From Oidiodendron maius Zn (Eukaryota; Ascomycota; Leotiomycetes; Myxotrichaceae), in assembly GCA_000827325.1 (NCBI GenBank), contig KN832913.1, forward strand, positions 1-64,000: DNA of 64,000 nucleotides, read 5' to 3'. This document shows, piece after piece, positions 1 through 12,151 of this stretch; the first letter of the stretch is position 1; every line of letters starts with the position of its first letter. A program made the position numbers and the translations under genes. Under the pieces are notes generated by a model that was not told the origin of the DNA, did no database searches, and saw only the letters and a program-made list of their open reading frames with translations.

Positions 1-2
1 AG

Positions 3-197
3 GAGCTCCAGAGGGCCCTCCTACCGCACCCCCTTCGAACCACCCGCGACTTCACAGCAGCAACGGCAGACCCAGCCTGTGCAGGGACGGTGGTAAGGTG
101 GCTGCTAGCTACCGGCCGCCTCCCTGAGTTCCGGCGAGCCTGCAGGTATGCAGCAATCCAGGACCAGGAGGAGGAGGAGGAAGAAAGGGGGCTATAG
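3..197 (+). pseudogene. 3' end of a non-LTR (LINE/Tad-like) retrotransposon ORF2
   Basis: This GC-rich open frame enters from the left edge and ends at TAG 195-197. It encodes about 64 residues containing a DPACAGTVVRWLLATGRLPE-type segment. Fungal LINE polyproteins end just after the RNase H-like region with a similar 'DP.LA..A.RWLL.TGLL.QF' tail, and I call it on that resemblance, recalled rather than searched. The tail here is followed by a run of glutamates. The part inside the window has no stop and is not AT-biased, unlike the DNA that begins at about 345, so it escaped RIP or arrived recently. The rest of the element lies outside the window. An unrelated host protein tail cannot be excluded. 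Confidence 0.45.
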
Positions 198-344
198 AGG
201 CTCCAGGTGGTATCACATAGTCGGCGGTGAGACCGGCTAAGTAGCAGCGAGGACCAGGCGAAGACGCTTCGTGCGTATAGGGACCAATGCATAAGGGTTT
301 CGTCCAGCCCTAAGGGGCACGGTTTACCTTATGATATTTCTAGT

Positions 345-1500
345 AGAGGTTCTGTAGCTAGATAGCTAAACAGAGTATTAATAATAATAATTCTAATCTA
401 TTATTAATTCTCTTTAATTACTATATCTAGATTCTAGCTATTATTAGTCTAATAGAACTATATTACTCTAGTTTAATTAAGCTATTATAATAACTTTATA
501 ATAAAACTTAAAGATAATATTATTTTTTATAAAGAGAGAAAGAAAGAAAGAGACTAACTAAATAATAGCTATAAATATAATAATAATAAAAGTTAAAGTT
601 AACTTAAAATAGAATTTCCTTATATAATATAAATTATATTTAGTTTAGATTTTAGATTAAGTTTAATAAGATATCTATAGAGATATAGCTAGCTTTTAAG
701 AGATTAATAACTATAGAAAAAGAAGAAATAAAGTCTTATTAAAGAAATTAATATTTAGAAACTAGTATCTAAATACCTTTATTTTAGTCTTTATATAATT
801 TTATTTAGAGTAAAATCTCTTTATTATTTAATATCTAGATCTAAATACTAGTAATCTTATAGTTAAAGTAAACTAAACTAGTATATTTCTTTAATAAGAC
901 TAATATATCTAACTTTAATTTATTACTCTATATTTATAGATAAGGAAATAAGACTTTATAATCTATATTATACTATTATCTTTAGAAAGAAAAGTATTAA
1001 TAAAGTCTCTATATAATATAAAATAGAGAGTTAGTATTATATAACTACTTTATATCTAAGAAAGAAGTATTATTAGTTATATAGTAGATTATATAATCTA
1101 AATAACTTAATTAGTTCTATATTATTATAGCTTTACTAAACAAATAAATCTAATTACTATAGTAAGAATTAGAAGACTATAAGTTAAAGTATAAATATAA
1201 AGATAGATTATAGTTAGTTTTCTAATATTAAAAAGTAGAAATTCTATATAGCTTTATTTTAACTATTTAGTATAATAAATAATCTATTAATTAATCAATT
1301 ATAATAATTTTAGACTAGTACTCTTAATTATTACTTTATAAAAAGATAGAGAAGTAGGAGTAGTAGATTCAGCTAGACTAGTATAATAATAGTAGTAAAG
1401 AGTAGAATATTAGATTAGTACTATATCTATTAGTTATTAGTAATCAATTTTGTATCTAGATAATATACTAACCCTCAAAGTCTTAGTCCTATCTATAGAG
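345..1500. other. AT-rich RIP-mutated block, no recognisable gene
   Basis: The sequence is dominated by TA, AT, AA, CT and AG steps. CA, TG and CG dinucleotides are nearly absent, which is the expected end product of CpA-to-TpA (and CpG) mutation by RIP. Stops are dense in all frames and I recognise no protein in it. It is probably a dead repeat element next to the LINE tail. Confidence 0.75.
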
Positions 1501-1527
1501 TGCTTTATTATAAGTACTCTAGTTATG

Positions 1528-2859
1528 CTATAACGATCCGCCTTCACGAGCAGCTAGCTCCATCATCCAAAGCTTCTGTAGGCGACCACCAGAGATCTCA
1601 AGTGGATCTTTAGACTCACCAGTAGCTCTTGATATAAGAACCTGCTTGTGACTACATGGAATAATCTTGTCTTCATAAGACTTAAGAACCTATTCAAGAC
1701 CTACACTATCCTTAATCCCGGCTATTAAGCCCTATCCCAAGTTGTATACATCAAGAATGGCTATATTAGCACCTATACCTCAAAATAGTATCTATTATTA
1801 CTATTTTAGGAGATACTTCAAAGCTTCTTGAATGATAGATCATATTATATACTATTGAATATACTAAGTCCCCCATTAAAGTCATATGACCCTTAGGTAG
1901 ACTTTGCAATAGGAGGATAGTTTCAAGCAGTCTAATAGGAGGCTTATATATACTAGTCAGACCAGTACACTTGACTGTATCAATAATATAGGACGGAAAA
2001 TGATTAAGAATTATTAGTGCCTTCTTTAATAGACTCTCCTCACTTGCCTCTCATACCTATTTATGATCCACTTCGGCCTCTTTACTTTGAAGAGTATAGA
2101 GCCAGTTAAATAGCGCTGTATCGTTATTTAAGTACTTAAGTACAAGAATATAAAATTTGAGGCCTAGCTTGCTACTTATAATACTAGTGTTACCTCTATT
2201 GAGTAGAGGTCTGTAAAGATGTTTAGGAAGGACAACATTGCCACTAATAGTCATAAACTTGCTGAGTGCTGGCTTGAAGTCAGGAATAAGCTGTGTATGA
2301 ACTAAAGAATTTGCCCCATCTGCCCTAATAAGGATACTACTATAGGCTGTGGTGCCATCCTTAAAGTGCACCGTTACACCGTCTCTATCCTCTTTGTAGT
2401 GAACAAAGCGCTTAGAGAATTAAACATTAAGGTGCTGTATAAGCATCTTGCAGAAAATATTGCGGCTTGCTGCAATATAATGCTCAAAGTAAGTACTGTC
2501 CACATTTCCAACGATTCCTAGGAACTTATCGGTGCGACCATCGATAAAAGTAAACCTATCTGCTTTCCTAGCAGCTTGATTTGCACTTGTAGTTTGAAGG
2601 CTGGTAAGGTCATCTGGGATTAGAGATCCAAGAGCATTAATATATCTTAAGCATTGCTGTAAATCAAATCATACGAGATGCCAGAGACAAAAGCAACTTA
2701 CTGATCTAGACTAATCGACTAGCCTTGACTACAACTTCCGTCATCACGTTCAAAAACCTTATATGAAATACCCTCCTTCTGAAGAATCTGTGTAAGGGAA
2801 AGACCTACGACACTGGAGCCAATGATTAACACCTTAAATCTAGAATTGAGAGTGACTAT
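1528..2859 (-). pseudogene. RIP-inactivated FAD-dependent monooxygenase
   Basis: Read on the minus strand, this is a class A flavin monooxygenase (salicylate/aromatic-hydroxylase type) with frame-preserving decay. The N-terminus has the Rossmann motif VLIIGSSVVGLSL followed by FERDDGSCSQG, where the next expected Trp codon is now TAG. An intron follows with a GTAAGT donor and a TTTACAG acceptor near 2,650. The middle keeps the conserved ILIRADGANS segment of the FAD site (MHFKDGTTAYSS at about 2,371), then ISGNVVLP. The C-terminal part keeps HMTLMGD, DVYNLG and VLISRATGESKDPLEISGG with further stops, ending at TAG 1530-1528. The apparent start codon reads ATA (2859-2857). Such enzymes hydroxylate aromatic or polyketide substrates with NAD(P)H; this copy cannot be functional. 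Confidence 0.8.
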
Positions 2860-2869
2860 GTTGAGTAGT

Positions 2870-4610
2870 TGATGAGTCGATGTAGCCAGTCAAGGGTAGG
2901 CTAAGCAGAATATGATTGAACGCTGGAAATGGAGGTGATAATGGCTCTGCTATGGAGAAGTAACCCTAGAATCTATAGTGCGAGCTGATAGAAATCTTTC
3001 GGTGGTTTATCAAGGTGTTTTATTTACTTATATATAGTAGCGTAACGTATGTTGCTTGCCTGCAGGTGACTTAGTACTGTTTTCTAAGGAAGTGCTGACT
3101 GGAATATGTACTTAGAGGCTTTTGCTGATGTCTCTGATGGGGTGACAATCTATACTAGTGGCATTCAAAAACGGGAATTGACGGTATGATTCCAAAATGA
3201 CTGTATCCAAGATATATTGTACAGTAAGACCTCTTCTGCGCTAGGTGGAGTACTTCAAATATAGTGCAGTACCAGAATATATTTAGCTAAGCCTTTGGAC
3301 GATAGGAGAAGACCTATATATTAATCGAGTAATGACTCCAATCAGTATTAAGAACAGCACTAGCAATATATTTCTTAGTCCTTTGCTAGACCAATCAACT
3401 ATATTTTGTATTACTTATCTGGAACGGCACCTGTCGTTCAGCGCTGGGTTGGAATCCCTCTGCCTAGCTGCAGAAAACTCTGGGGATTGAATGATTAGGT
3501 CCTACTGTAGCTAAGGACTATCTATATCAGAATTATAATATAGGCAAATGGGAAGTACAACTTGGCAAGCTTTTGAGAATGGTACAGTGGCTCTGTACTA
3601 GTTTTTAAGAAGCTTGGAGAGCCTTGCCTTTCCTAACTTTAAACCACTATACCTCTCTAACTGATAAGCGATCCAGCTGTGTATGAACTAGAAGACTTGA
3701 AGACAGATGAGTATAGGTCTCTCCTGCTTGCTGGAAACCCTAGATATGAGCATGGAATAGAAGCCGGGCCCCCAGTTTAGCTATCTAGCAATGTCTTAAA
3801 GAGACCGTGTATCCAGATTGGAGATCGCATGAAAAGCGGACAGCAAAAGTATGCTGTGCGATTATGTAAGAGACAGCCCTGCTGGATTTCTATCCATTGT
3901 GTCAAGTTGGTAGTTATCTCAGACTTGGAACTAGACTGCACTTTGGACGAGAATTATATTATAGAAGGGTAGCTATACTTTAACTAGTAGTTAGATTCAA
4001 AATTAATTATCCTTGACTGGCTGTGCCCTTGATTCCTAGATTGGTTAGAATCCCCCTAGAAACAGAGGGCTTGTTATGTTTTACGATATATATCGCTTCT
4101 ATATCAATAAGTAGTATAGAAATTGTTAGTTATAGCAGGACTTTATATAGTATGTTCTGGCTAGCTGTGGCTCTATACCCTATATTAAAACGTTATATAC
4201 TGTCTCTCTTTAAGTGTTTAGAGACTATAGAATATATCTAGAACAAAGAATAGACCCTTTCACTTAGAGGAGGTAGCTAGAAAAAGATATCTTTAGTATA
4301 AAAATCAAAGGGGGAGTGACTTGAGCTATTGCCTGTTTCCGTTAACTTCTCAATTACTAGTAGATAAAGAGCTTATTATATGTCTGTCCTTGTTATAACG
4401 GTCTCTGGAATACCTCCTATATCGTCAGCCTATAAGTCTCTCTATTAAAAGGAGAAAACTCAAGACTATCACTCTAAAAGAGACTCCTAGGTTGGCTGTA
4501 CTATGACTTAGTATTGTTACTTCCTAAGCCTTTTCAATAGTTAGGCTATTGTAAACTATCTACTACATCTTATAAAGCTTATAATAAAATCTTATAAAGG
4601 TAGATTGATC
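2870..4610. other. Decayed sequence, no assignable gene
   Basis: Base composition is less extreme than in the AT deserts, and plus-strand reading frames between about 3,440 and 4,250 look coding-like between stops. One 60-codon stretch near 4,080-4,240 is hydrophobic, with isoleucine, leucine and tyrosine predominating. Stops are mostly TAG and TAA, as expected after RIP. I could not match it to a family. It may be another dead gene of the same block as its neighbours. Confidence 0.4.
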
Positions 4611-4639
4611 TATAGGCTTCTTTCCTCTCAAATTCTATG

Positions 4640-5345
4640 GCTTTTCCTTCCTAATAAAATGCACTATAGCTAACTTCTCCCTGTAATGCTTTAATGCTGG
4701 TATGTACAACCTATATGACCGATATAACTCTATATTATATATAAAGCTTAGGCGATGAAATTGGTTGAAATGTATATTCAGTAGTCCCTGGTCTCCGCTA
4801 TCGAAAGATTGCTCTAAAATTGCGAGATCTAGGAGCTGCTTGTGTATTTCGGAGCTTGGTATAAGAACTATGACGCTACTGTTGAAGCAGTCTGGGAAGC
4901 TGATTTCTGGGGCTGCAGCAAAGGGAACGCTGAGGTCAAAGAGCTTATCGGGTGTGTGTAAAGGGAGTGTGTCAGCGTTAAGATAGATAATTTTATGGAA
5001 TTGGGTCTGTTGCTAGAGGGCAATTTTGGTGAATGTAGAGAGAAGATCTGGACGGCTTATAATACTAAGAGCGGTAATATCACTGTTGGTGAGCTTTATT
5101 ATATTGATTATATAGTCGAAGGTTTACTGAAAGGATCTGGAGAGTCAAAAAAGATCAAGAATATGAATTTGTAGTTAGAGTTTACTTTTAACTTGAGGAT
5201 TGTCTTGTCTGAGACATATGTCGATGTGACTAATATAGCCAATCTTCTCCGGGTTCTATAGTTTCTTAGTGAATATACAATAACAAGCACTCCTACTAAA
5301 TATTAGCAGATAATGTAAGAGGCTGTAGAGCTTGCCCTGAATACC
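4640..5345 (-). pseudogene. RIP-inactivated glycogenin-like glycosyltransferase (GT8)
   Basis: On the minus strand, separate frames join into a family 8 glycosyltransferase. First comes VYSLRNYRTRRRLAILVT, the N-terminal 'LAHSLRD.GT..RLA.LVT' segment. A short intron with donor GTAAAC and acceptor TTTCAG (about 5,110-5,170) follows. Next are FDYIINI and LTNSDI, then the catalytic IIYLNADTLPL (DxD motif as DAD), then FAAAPEISFPDCFNSSVIVL and FDSGDQGLLNIHF, and near the end IVHFIRKEKP. The order and spacing match fungal glycogenins, which self-glucosylate to prime glycogen or glucosylate other acceptors using UDP-glucose. At least one Trp codon (before QQTQFHK) is TAG. The frame between the start and 5,290 is broken. 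The call is firm; the specific glycogenin role is inferred. Confidence 0.75.
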
Positions 5346-5349
5346 TGGC

Positions 5350-6310
5350 AGGTACTTATCATTAAGAAGAAGCTTTGAGTTCTATTACTATATGCTCTAG
5401 GAGGGAGTTTTATTCTCTTACTATACAGTATACTTCCTCCTTAAACATGACTGTATTTGGTATAATTTTAGGCTACTGAATAAAACTCTGGGCTACCAAA
5501 AGTACTGACAGTGTATAGATATATAAGGTGTAAAGTGGGCACTACACAGATTTAAGTTATAAATACACTCTAGGAGATGCCAGGACCAAGTGAAAAACAG
5601 GTAGAAGGGTTATTAAGACTACTACATAATGATGTTCATATAGAATAGGGGTATGATTGATGAATTTGATGCATTGTGGGTAATTTCCGGATGTTCTATA
5701 TACTGGTGCTAGTGATTGGTATATTCTGATTACTAGTTTTCCTATCTGCTCTATACTTTATGCTAACTTAAGTTAAAGTTTAAATCAGTAGTACAATTCT
5801 ATCACTAATAGTATACTACCTTTGAAAGATAGTATAAGCTTGCTAAGTAGTATCCACAGAATACGAGGCCTTTAATCTTGATATATGTGAGATTATAAGT
5901 GATACTTTTCTTATAGTAAATGGCAAGGTTACACCAGGCATTTGGAATATCTATGAGATGATCCTTCTAATGATTTGCTATAGTTTCTTTCTTTATACAT
6001 CTGATAGGTCCCAAATATACATATCCCAATTGGTTAGATTTATAATTCTCAAATAAGATCAAAGCCTATACCTATAATAAGGTAGATTGCTTGTAAATAC
6101 CGTATAATTTAAATTTGTTGTAACCTACCAAACTTATATTAAACTTTGTTCTTGGCTTACTGCTTAAAATTGGATCTGATGTTAGTATTTGATCTTAGCT
6201 AATATTGACTAGTTGATTTACTGATTTCATTAAAGTTTATAAGAGTGAAGACTTATTTTCAAGCAAGCAAGTCTTGTATTCTGCCTTTAGTAGCCTTTAT
6301 ACTTTACTAC
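5350..6310. other. Decayed intergenic sequence
   Basis: This is moderately AT-rich sequence between the divergent glycogenin-like and multicopper-oxidase relics, and probably their former promoter region. I see no gene, tandem repeat or terminal repeat in it. Confidence 0.5.
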
Positions 6311-6318
6311 TCCTTTTC

Positions 6319-8661
6319 ATGATGAGGGTATCCTTTCTTTTGCTTACTGTCCTGGCTCCAGACCTGACCTCGCTTGTATTTGGTGAAGAAGATTGCTAAA
6401 AACTAGTAATCTTCCCAATAAGGTTGACTTAGGAGAAAGAAGATCTAGATGGATTTGAAAGAGAGATGATATTCATGAATAGTAAATTTCCTGGACTGAC
6501 TTTAAATATTGAAGAAGGCAATAATGTTAAGGTCTGTTATACTTAAAGAAACAAGGATTCTTGGGCTAACAGGTATAGTTTATTGTGGAAAATCAACTCC
6601 CTTGGGAAACTACGATATACTTCCATAGTATTGAGTAGGACTTCCTTTCTTTCCACTTTAAGTTCTAGCTGACTTTTTCCTAGATAGCTATACTCTCCCT
6701 AGTCAGGTTTGAGCTCTCTGTACTAATCATAAGTAACCTTGGGCTAATTTAATAGATGGTGTACTGGGATTATTATAGAAGGCTATCTAGTCTAGTAATA
6801 TCTTTACCTATAAGTGGATAGTAACTTAATATAGAATATATTAGTACTATAGGCACTCTAGAGGCTAGATTGAAGATGGGTTATTTGGTCTAATCAATAT
6901 AAAGTTTGTGCTGCTAGCTTTTAAAGCTATAATACCAAGTTAATTCTTTTAGACCTGCTTAAAACTCCTCTATACTATTCAACCTGATTTCAAATGATAC
7001 TACAGCTCTGAAACAGCTTCAGGATACTATGTATAATCCTAAAATGGTGATGTTATCTGATTGGAGCCATTTTATAAGCGAGGCTATCTATAACATTAGC
7101 CTTTCTGCTGATATTGACCCTCTGTAATAATGTCCCCCTTAAAGAAGGATGTTAGCTAATAATTGCAGATGTGGAGACTCTATTCTCATTAATAGTAAAG
7201 GATCTGTTAATTGCTCTGGAGTACTATTTCTCATGAGCTTGGTCCTACTACCTGTGTTACCTTTGCTAATAGGAGCAAATTTGACTGATAAAGGCTGTCT
7301 CCCTTTATTGGATCTACTTGCTTAGACGATTTATTTATATAACTTTAGTGACGTTCCCTCAAGCCTATTTTCTGGCTGTAATACTATAAATTCAAGTCTG
7401 ACTACAATAAGAGCTAACCCTAAGAACGGCTGGGTCAGCTTGAATATGATTAGCACTGCAAATTCTTAAGAAATAGTTAGTAAATAAATCCAGCTGTAGA
7501 GAATCATTTATATTTCTAATGAATATATCTTTAGTGTCTATTGACAAACACCTAATGTGGCTCTATGCTGTTAACGGTCGCTATATCGTGCTATAACTTG
7601 TGGATATATGTATTTTAAAACATGTCTATTCCTGCTACTAACTAAAACCCCAGGTAATCACTTTCTTGTATAGTAGTCAGTACTCAGTAGTAGTTCAACT
7701 TAGCAATCCGGTACAAAATTATACAATTCGAGTTGTAGGTGATGGTCTTAACTAAAAGATATATAGCTCTGTAACCTTTAGATATAAGGGCGGGACCGAT
7801 ATTAATACCCTTAACCCATCTATCAATTATGTAGGTGTTAATACTACGGCAAACGTCAGATTCCTTGATGATACAACTGTTGTCCTGTTCCTACCTGTGC
7901 ATCCGGCAAAGGTTGTAGACCAGACCTACAAGTTACTTCTAAATCGTACTAGTGCTGTATAGTAATGGAGCTTGAACGATAATATACTGTTTAACGAGTC
8001 TCTTGAAGATATCATGCTATTGCTATAGGATCCAAACGAGCTTGCAAATACAGGTTTCACAATTACTATAAAGAATGGGATGTGGATAGACTTGATTTTC
8101 CTGGTAACTATTTCTGGTGGTCTCTAGCCTCTACATCCAATTCATAAACACTCAAATAAGGTATACATCATTGTAAGCATTGATATATTCTTATAATCAA
8201 TAATCATAAGTTTTTGAATAACTCAAATAAGCTAATGAGCTTCTCCTAATATAGGGCTCTGGTACAGGCGAATTTAACTACATAGACATAGCTGAAGCTA
8301 TGCAATATATTCCTCAGAATTTTAACCTTGGCAATCCGCCTTATAGAGACGGGTTTTATACCTTGCCTATATCAACCGAATCTACCTGGATGGCTGTCCG
8401 GTACCATGTGAAAAACCCTGGTGTAAGTTTCCTTATTATCTAACATTTCATTCCTAAACCGTTTCTAACATTACTAGACATTCCTACTGCATTGTCATAT
8501 CAATCCCCATTTGACAGGAGGCATGGCGTTAGTTCAGTCATATAGCTTTTGATAAACAATGACTGACATATTATTTCAGGATCGCGATTTTGGATGGGAT
8601 CGATGCTTGGCCAACGATTCCAGCTGAGTATGGGCCTAGCGGGAGTGGGCCTAAAGTCTAG
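6319..8661 (+). pseudogene. RIP-inactivated laccase-like multicopper oxidase
   Basis: The frame starts at ATG 6319 with a hydrophobic signal-peptide-like N-terminus (MRVSFLLLTVLAP). It then shows MIFMNSKFPGLTLNIEEG, the first cupredoxin motif of ascomycete multicopper oxidases. Near 6,830 the copper-binding motif expected to read GTYWYHSHSRGQIEDG is present with Trp and Gln codons changed to TAG. The last third keeps a long stretch around 7,970-8,410 containing PLHPIHKH and WMAVRYHVKNPG. Two short introns follow, then the HCHI...LTGGMA copper motif, then ILDGIDAWPTIPAEYGPSG, with TAG at 8659-8661. This tail is typical of the Abr1/brown-1 and asco-laccase group, secreted enzymes that oxidise phenols or polymerise melanin. 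Many nonsense codons make it dead. Exact exon borders are uncertain. Confidence 0.8.
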
Positions 8662-9779
8662 TTTTCTCCCATATATTTAAGCTTAATAATGGATATTATC
8701 GCAAGAATCTCATAATATAATTTCGTTTTAAATTTTCATGCTAGAAGAGACTCTTTGAGATTTGCAACAACTTATTTTAGCGTGAGGAAAGCATGTGAAG
8801 AGTCAGCACATGCGGTATCCATGGGCCACATAGTCTGGCTATTGGCCCGAGAGCTAGCAACAGAGAGGGAGCAAAAGAGGCTGGGCGGCCCCTGACACAT
8901 CATAAGCCATGCAATCTACTTTGAGTCATCGAAGAGATGCTCTGATTCGCAACGCATTCCCCGTTCAATAGCCGCGTTGACGAAACTTCGTGCTAGGAGC
9001 GCTATATATGGGGCTATATGGTGCAGTAGTCTCCGGAAGCAGCTGCCACGAAGTATAAGAAGGTGCCACCCAAGAGGTCAGCATCAGGCTCGAATCCCCT
9101 GGCCCCACATGTACTATATTTAACCGGCTTGGAAGGTAATGTAGCCTTCTCTGGAGTATAAGATGGCGTGTATAGCAGGCATGCACCCCCTGACTCATAG
9201 CTCCTATACTTAGTGTGCGCGATGAACGGCACCAGCTCTGGAAGGTGGTATCGATACCAGCCCCTCGTGAGGTACTGGACAAGGCGATACTCCTCCAAGA
9301 CTAAGTACCCGTGAATCTGTGTCACTAATTTTCTTCATTTCCCTTCGGAACGTCGACAAAAGAGATTAGAAATAGCTTTCATTGGAAATACCGTATTGAC
9401 AACTGCCTTATTGAGTTGCAAAATAAGATTAGGTACAGTAGGCCAGGCTGGAGGGATGAGCTGTTTTATTGTACTCCATCTCGCTATTATTTCCTGTGCC
9501 AAATACTGACCTGCTCCTGGTTTAGTGGTTATAAGATAGCCAAGTCTCTTCCATCAACCTTTGCATCAATTGCATACTACAGAAGGCTACACATATTAAG
9601 CCTTTATTGGACTCTTCTAGTATTTGTTATAACAACCCCTATATATAACCCCTCAATCACTGTCTCAGCCATCTCATCATATAAAGAAGCCACAGAAGTA
9701 GGCTTTTACAATGTATAACCTTGGTATAAGAGGCTAGGAATTTGGAATTTTCACCTCTACCAAGTTACCTGCAGCCTAG
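8662..9779. other. Unassigned sequence with weak open frames
   Basis: A minus-strand frame of about 103 codons (9,325-9,014) and an overlapping one in another frame are open, and a plus-strand frame runs from about 9,416 to 9,718. Neither resembles a known family, and the plus frame begins at TTG rather than ATG. GC content is higher at 8,800-9,300 than on either side. I cannot support a gene here. Confidence 0.35.
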
Positions 9780-11690
9780 ATAATAAAGAAGCAGAGGAAA
9801 GAACAAGGGATAGAATATATCAATATTAGAAGAGATAAAAGGTCTTATATTCTATAGCTACTCTAAGCTAATTATTTACTAGCTTATATAAACTAGTATT
9901 ATAGACTAAGTCCTGATTAGTCTATTAATATCTTAAAGTATAACTATCTATCTAGATAGTTTAAGGTGTTTCTATAATATACTAGCTAGGATATATAAGT
10001 AATAGAAGGAAAGATCTAAGAGTTTAAAGTATAAGATAATAGCTTATTACTAATTCTTAAAGAAAATTCTTTATCTAAAGATAATTCTCTCTTTTTATTT
10101 ACTTAGCTTCTAATAATAATAATCTAAAATAATATACTTTATATCTAAAGTATAGACTAGAAAAGCAAGTATATAGTAGATTTAAGTAATACTAAAGTAA
10201 AGAAGTAAAGTATAGACTAACTAGTAATACTTATAGTAAATTTGAAATATATTAGAGTAAAGAAATATAAGCTAGAGTAATTAATATAATAGTAAGAAGA
10301 GAAGATCTAAGACTTAATATATAAGAAAGCTAAATATAAGGAAATACTCTTAAAGATTATTATAATAATATTATATATAAAGAAAATCATTAATAATTCC
10401 TTAATAGTATTTAAAGTTACTAAAAGAGAAATTAAATAGTAAGTTTAGATAAATATAGTAATAATATACTCTAGCTAATTATTTATAGTATAAAAGAACT
10501 ATAAGGCTATTAAAACTATATAAACTTTTAATCTTTCTATAAAAAATCTAATAAATAATTTTTACTTTTTTGCTTATTAAGAATAAATCTAATATTCTCT
10601 CTCTTAATAAATATTTTATCTAATAGAAAAGCCTTATAGTTTTTTAAGTCTATAGAATAATATAATATATAGTTTAAAAGACTTTTTATAAACTAAATAG
10701 CTTTAAAGTATTTAAAGAATATAATAATAATATATAGATATTAAAAGAAAGATTATATTTCTCTTCTAAAAAATATCTATAATATCTTAAGATTAAAATT
10801 AATTAATTAACTAAAATCTTTAACTTTCTTAAAATAATAGAAGATTATAATAATCTTATTATATTTACTCTAGTCTTTTTATATTATCTAGACTTTAAAG
10901 AATAGTCTAAATTCTACTCTTTAGAATTTAAACTATTATCTAAACTTAAGATTATTAACTTAGTATTAGTTTAGATACTATAATAAAAGATTATTAAATA
11001 TCTTTTCATTAAGTTAAAGAGAGTATTAAGTAAATATTATATAGTTAAACTAGTCTAAATTAAAATAAAAGTAGATATTATAAAGATATAATATTATCTA
11101 TAATTACTATTCTTAATTAATTATAAAGCTATTTAATTACTATTCTAATAGTTTACTATATAGTTTATTATAATAATTTTAATTAGTTAACTAGATAATT
11201 AGATTAGATTAACTAAGTTACTTTATTAAATTTATATTATAAAGAATAATAACTATAGTTTATAATAATAATTAATAGCTTATAACTTTAAAAGTTAATA
11301 TTAAGATTATAATAGACTATATTTTCCTTTATTTTATTATCTTAGATTCTATTATAATAGTATAAGCTATCTAACTATTATCTTTAATCTTCTTTATTTC
11401 TTAGATAATTATTATTCTAGTAATTACTTATATATCTCTATTATAGATTATAATACTAGATAATATATATATCTAGTATATAATATTATAAAATAGTTTT
11501 CTTATACTTATAAAATAGTTCTTATTTAACTAGTAATATATCTAATAACTCTATTCTTTAAAGTTAGACTCTAAAGACCTCTTTAAAATATATAGTTTTA
11601 ATTATATATTTAAGGCTTTAATTTTATAATATATAATCTTGCTTTATTTTATATATAATCTAATTGCTTTAGATCTCTTTTTACTACTTT
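9780..11690. other. AT-rich RIP-mutated block
   Basis: The sequence is extremely AT-rich, with almost no CA, TG or CG steps and stops in every frame. Borders are sharp, especially the right one at about 11,690 where GC content jumps. It is most likely a fully decayed transposon next to the DUF3435 gene. No terminal repeats could be recognised by eye. Confidence 0.75.
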
Positions 11691-12151
11691 AAACCAGCAA
11701 ACAGCGAATTGGCTGCTGTTTTCGGCAGCTTTTGACGCTGTTTTACACGGCCGATTTGCCAAAATTCTCGCACCGCCCTAACGCTCGGGTACCTAGCAGT
11801 CCAGGGCGGCACAGCCCACACCCCAACAAAGACCAGAAAGCGAGCTGCCAGAGAGCAGCATTCCCAGAAACCACTTCTCGTTTTACAACTATATAGGCCA
11901 TCGGAAAAAGGATGCCCTCCATCGCTTCGTGGCTCATGGCTCCTCTTATATTTCTTCAAATCGCTTCTCTCCCTTTCTTCTTCTTTAAACCTCCGGACCA
12001 CTCCTGTCTCCGCTATCACCCACACCCACGATACGAATGCTCAACGACGTCCTAAGAGAATTTGCATCTTCTGATTACTGCTATCGCTACCTCCTTCCCA
12101 CCTCCCTCCTCTTCCTTTACGCTTTCACCTGCATCGGCCGATCGATTCAGC

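Noticed and set aside
4765-4986. Plus-strand frame of 73 codons
   Set aside because: It is the antisense shadow of the GT8 relic, whose minus-strand motifs (DAD, FDSGDQG) are clear.
8965-9325. Two overlapping minus-strand frames of about 100 codons
   Set aside because: They overlap in different frames and neither has a recognisable domain or splice context; I cannot choose between them.
9416-9718. 100-codon plus-strand frame
   Set aside because: It begins at TTG, has no recognised motif and borders a RIP desert.
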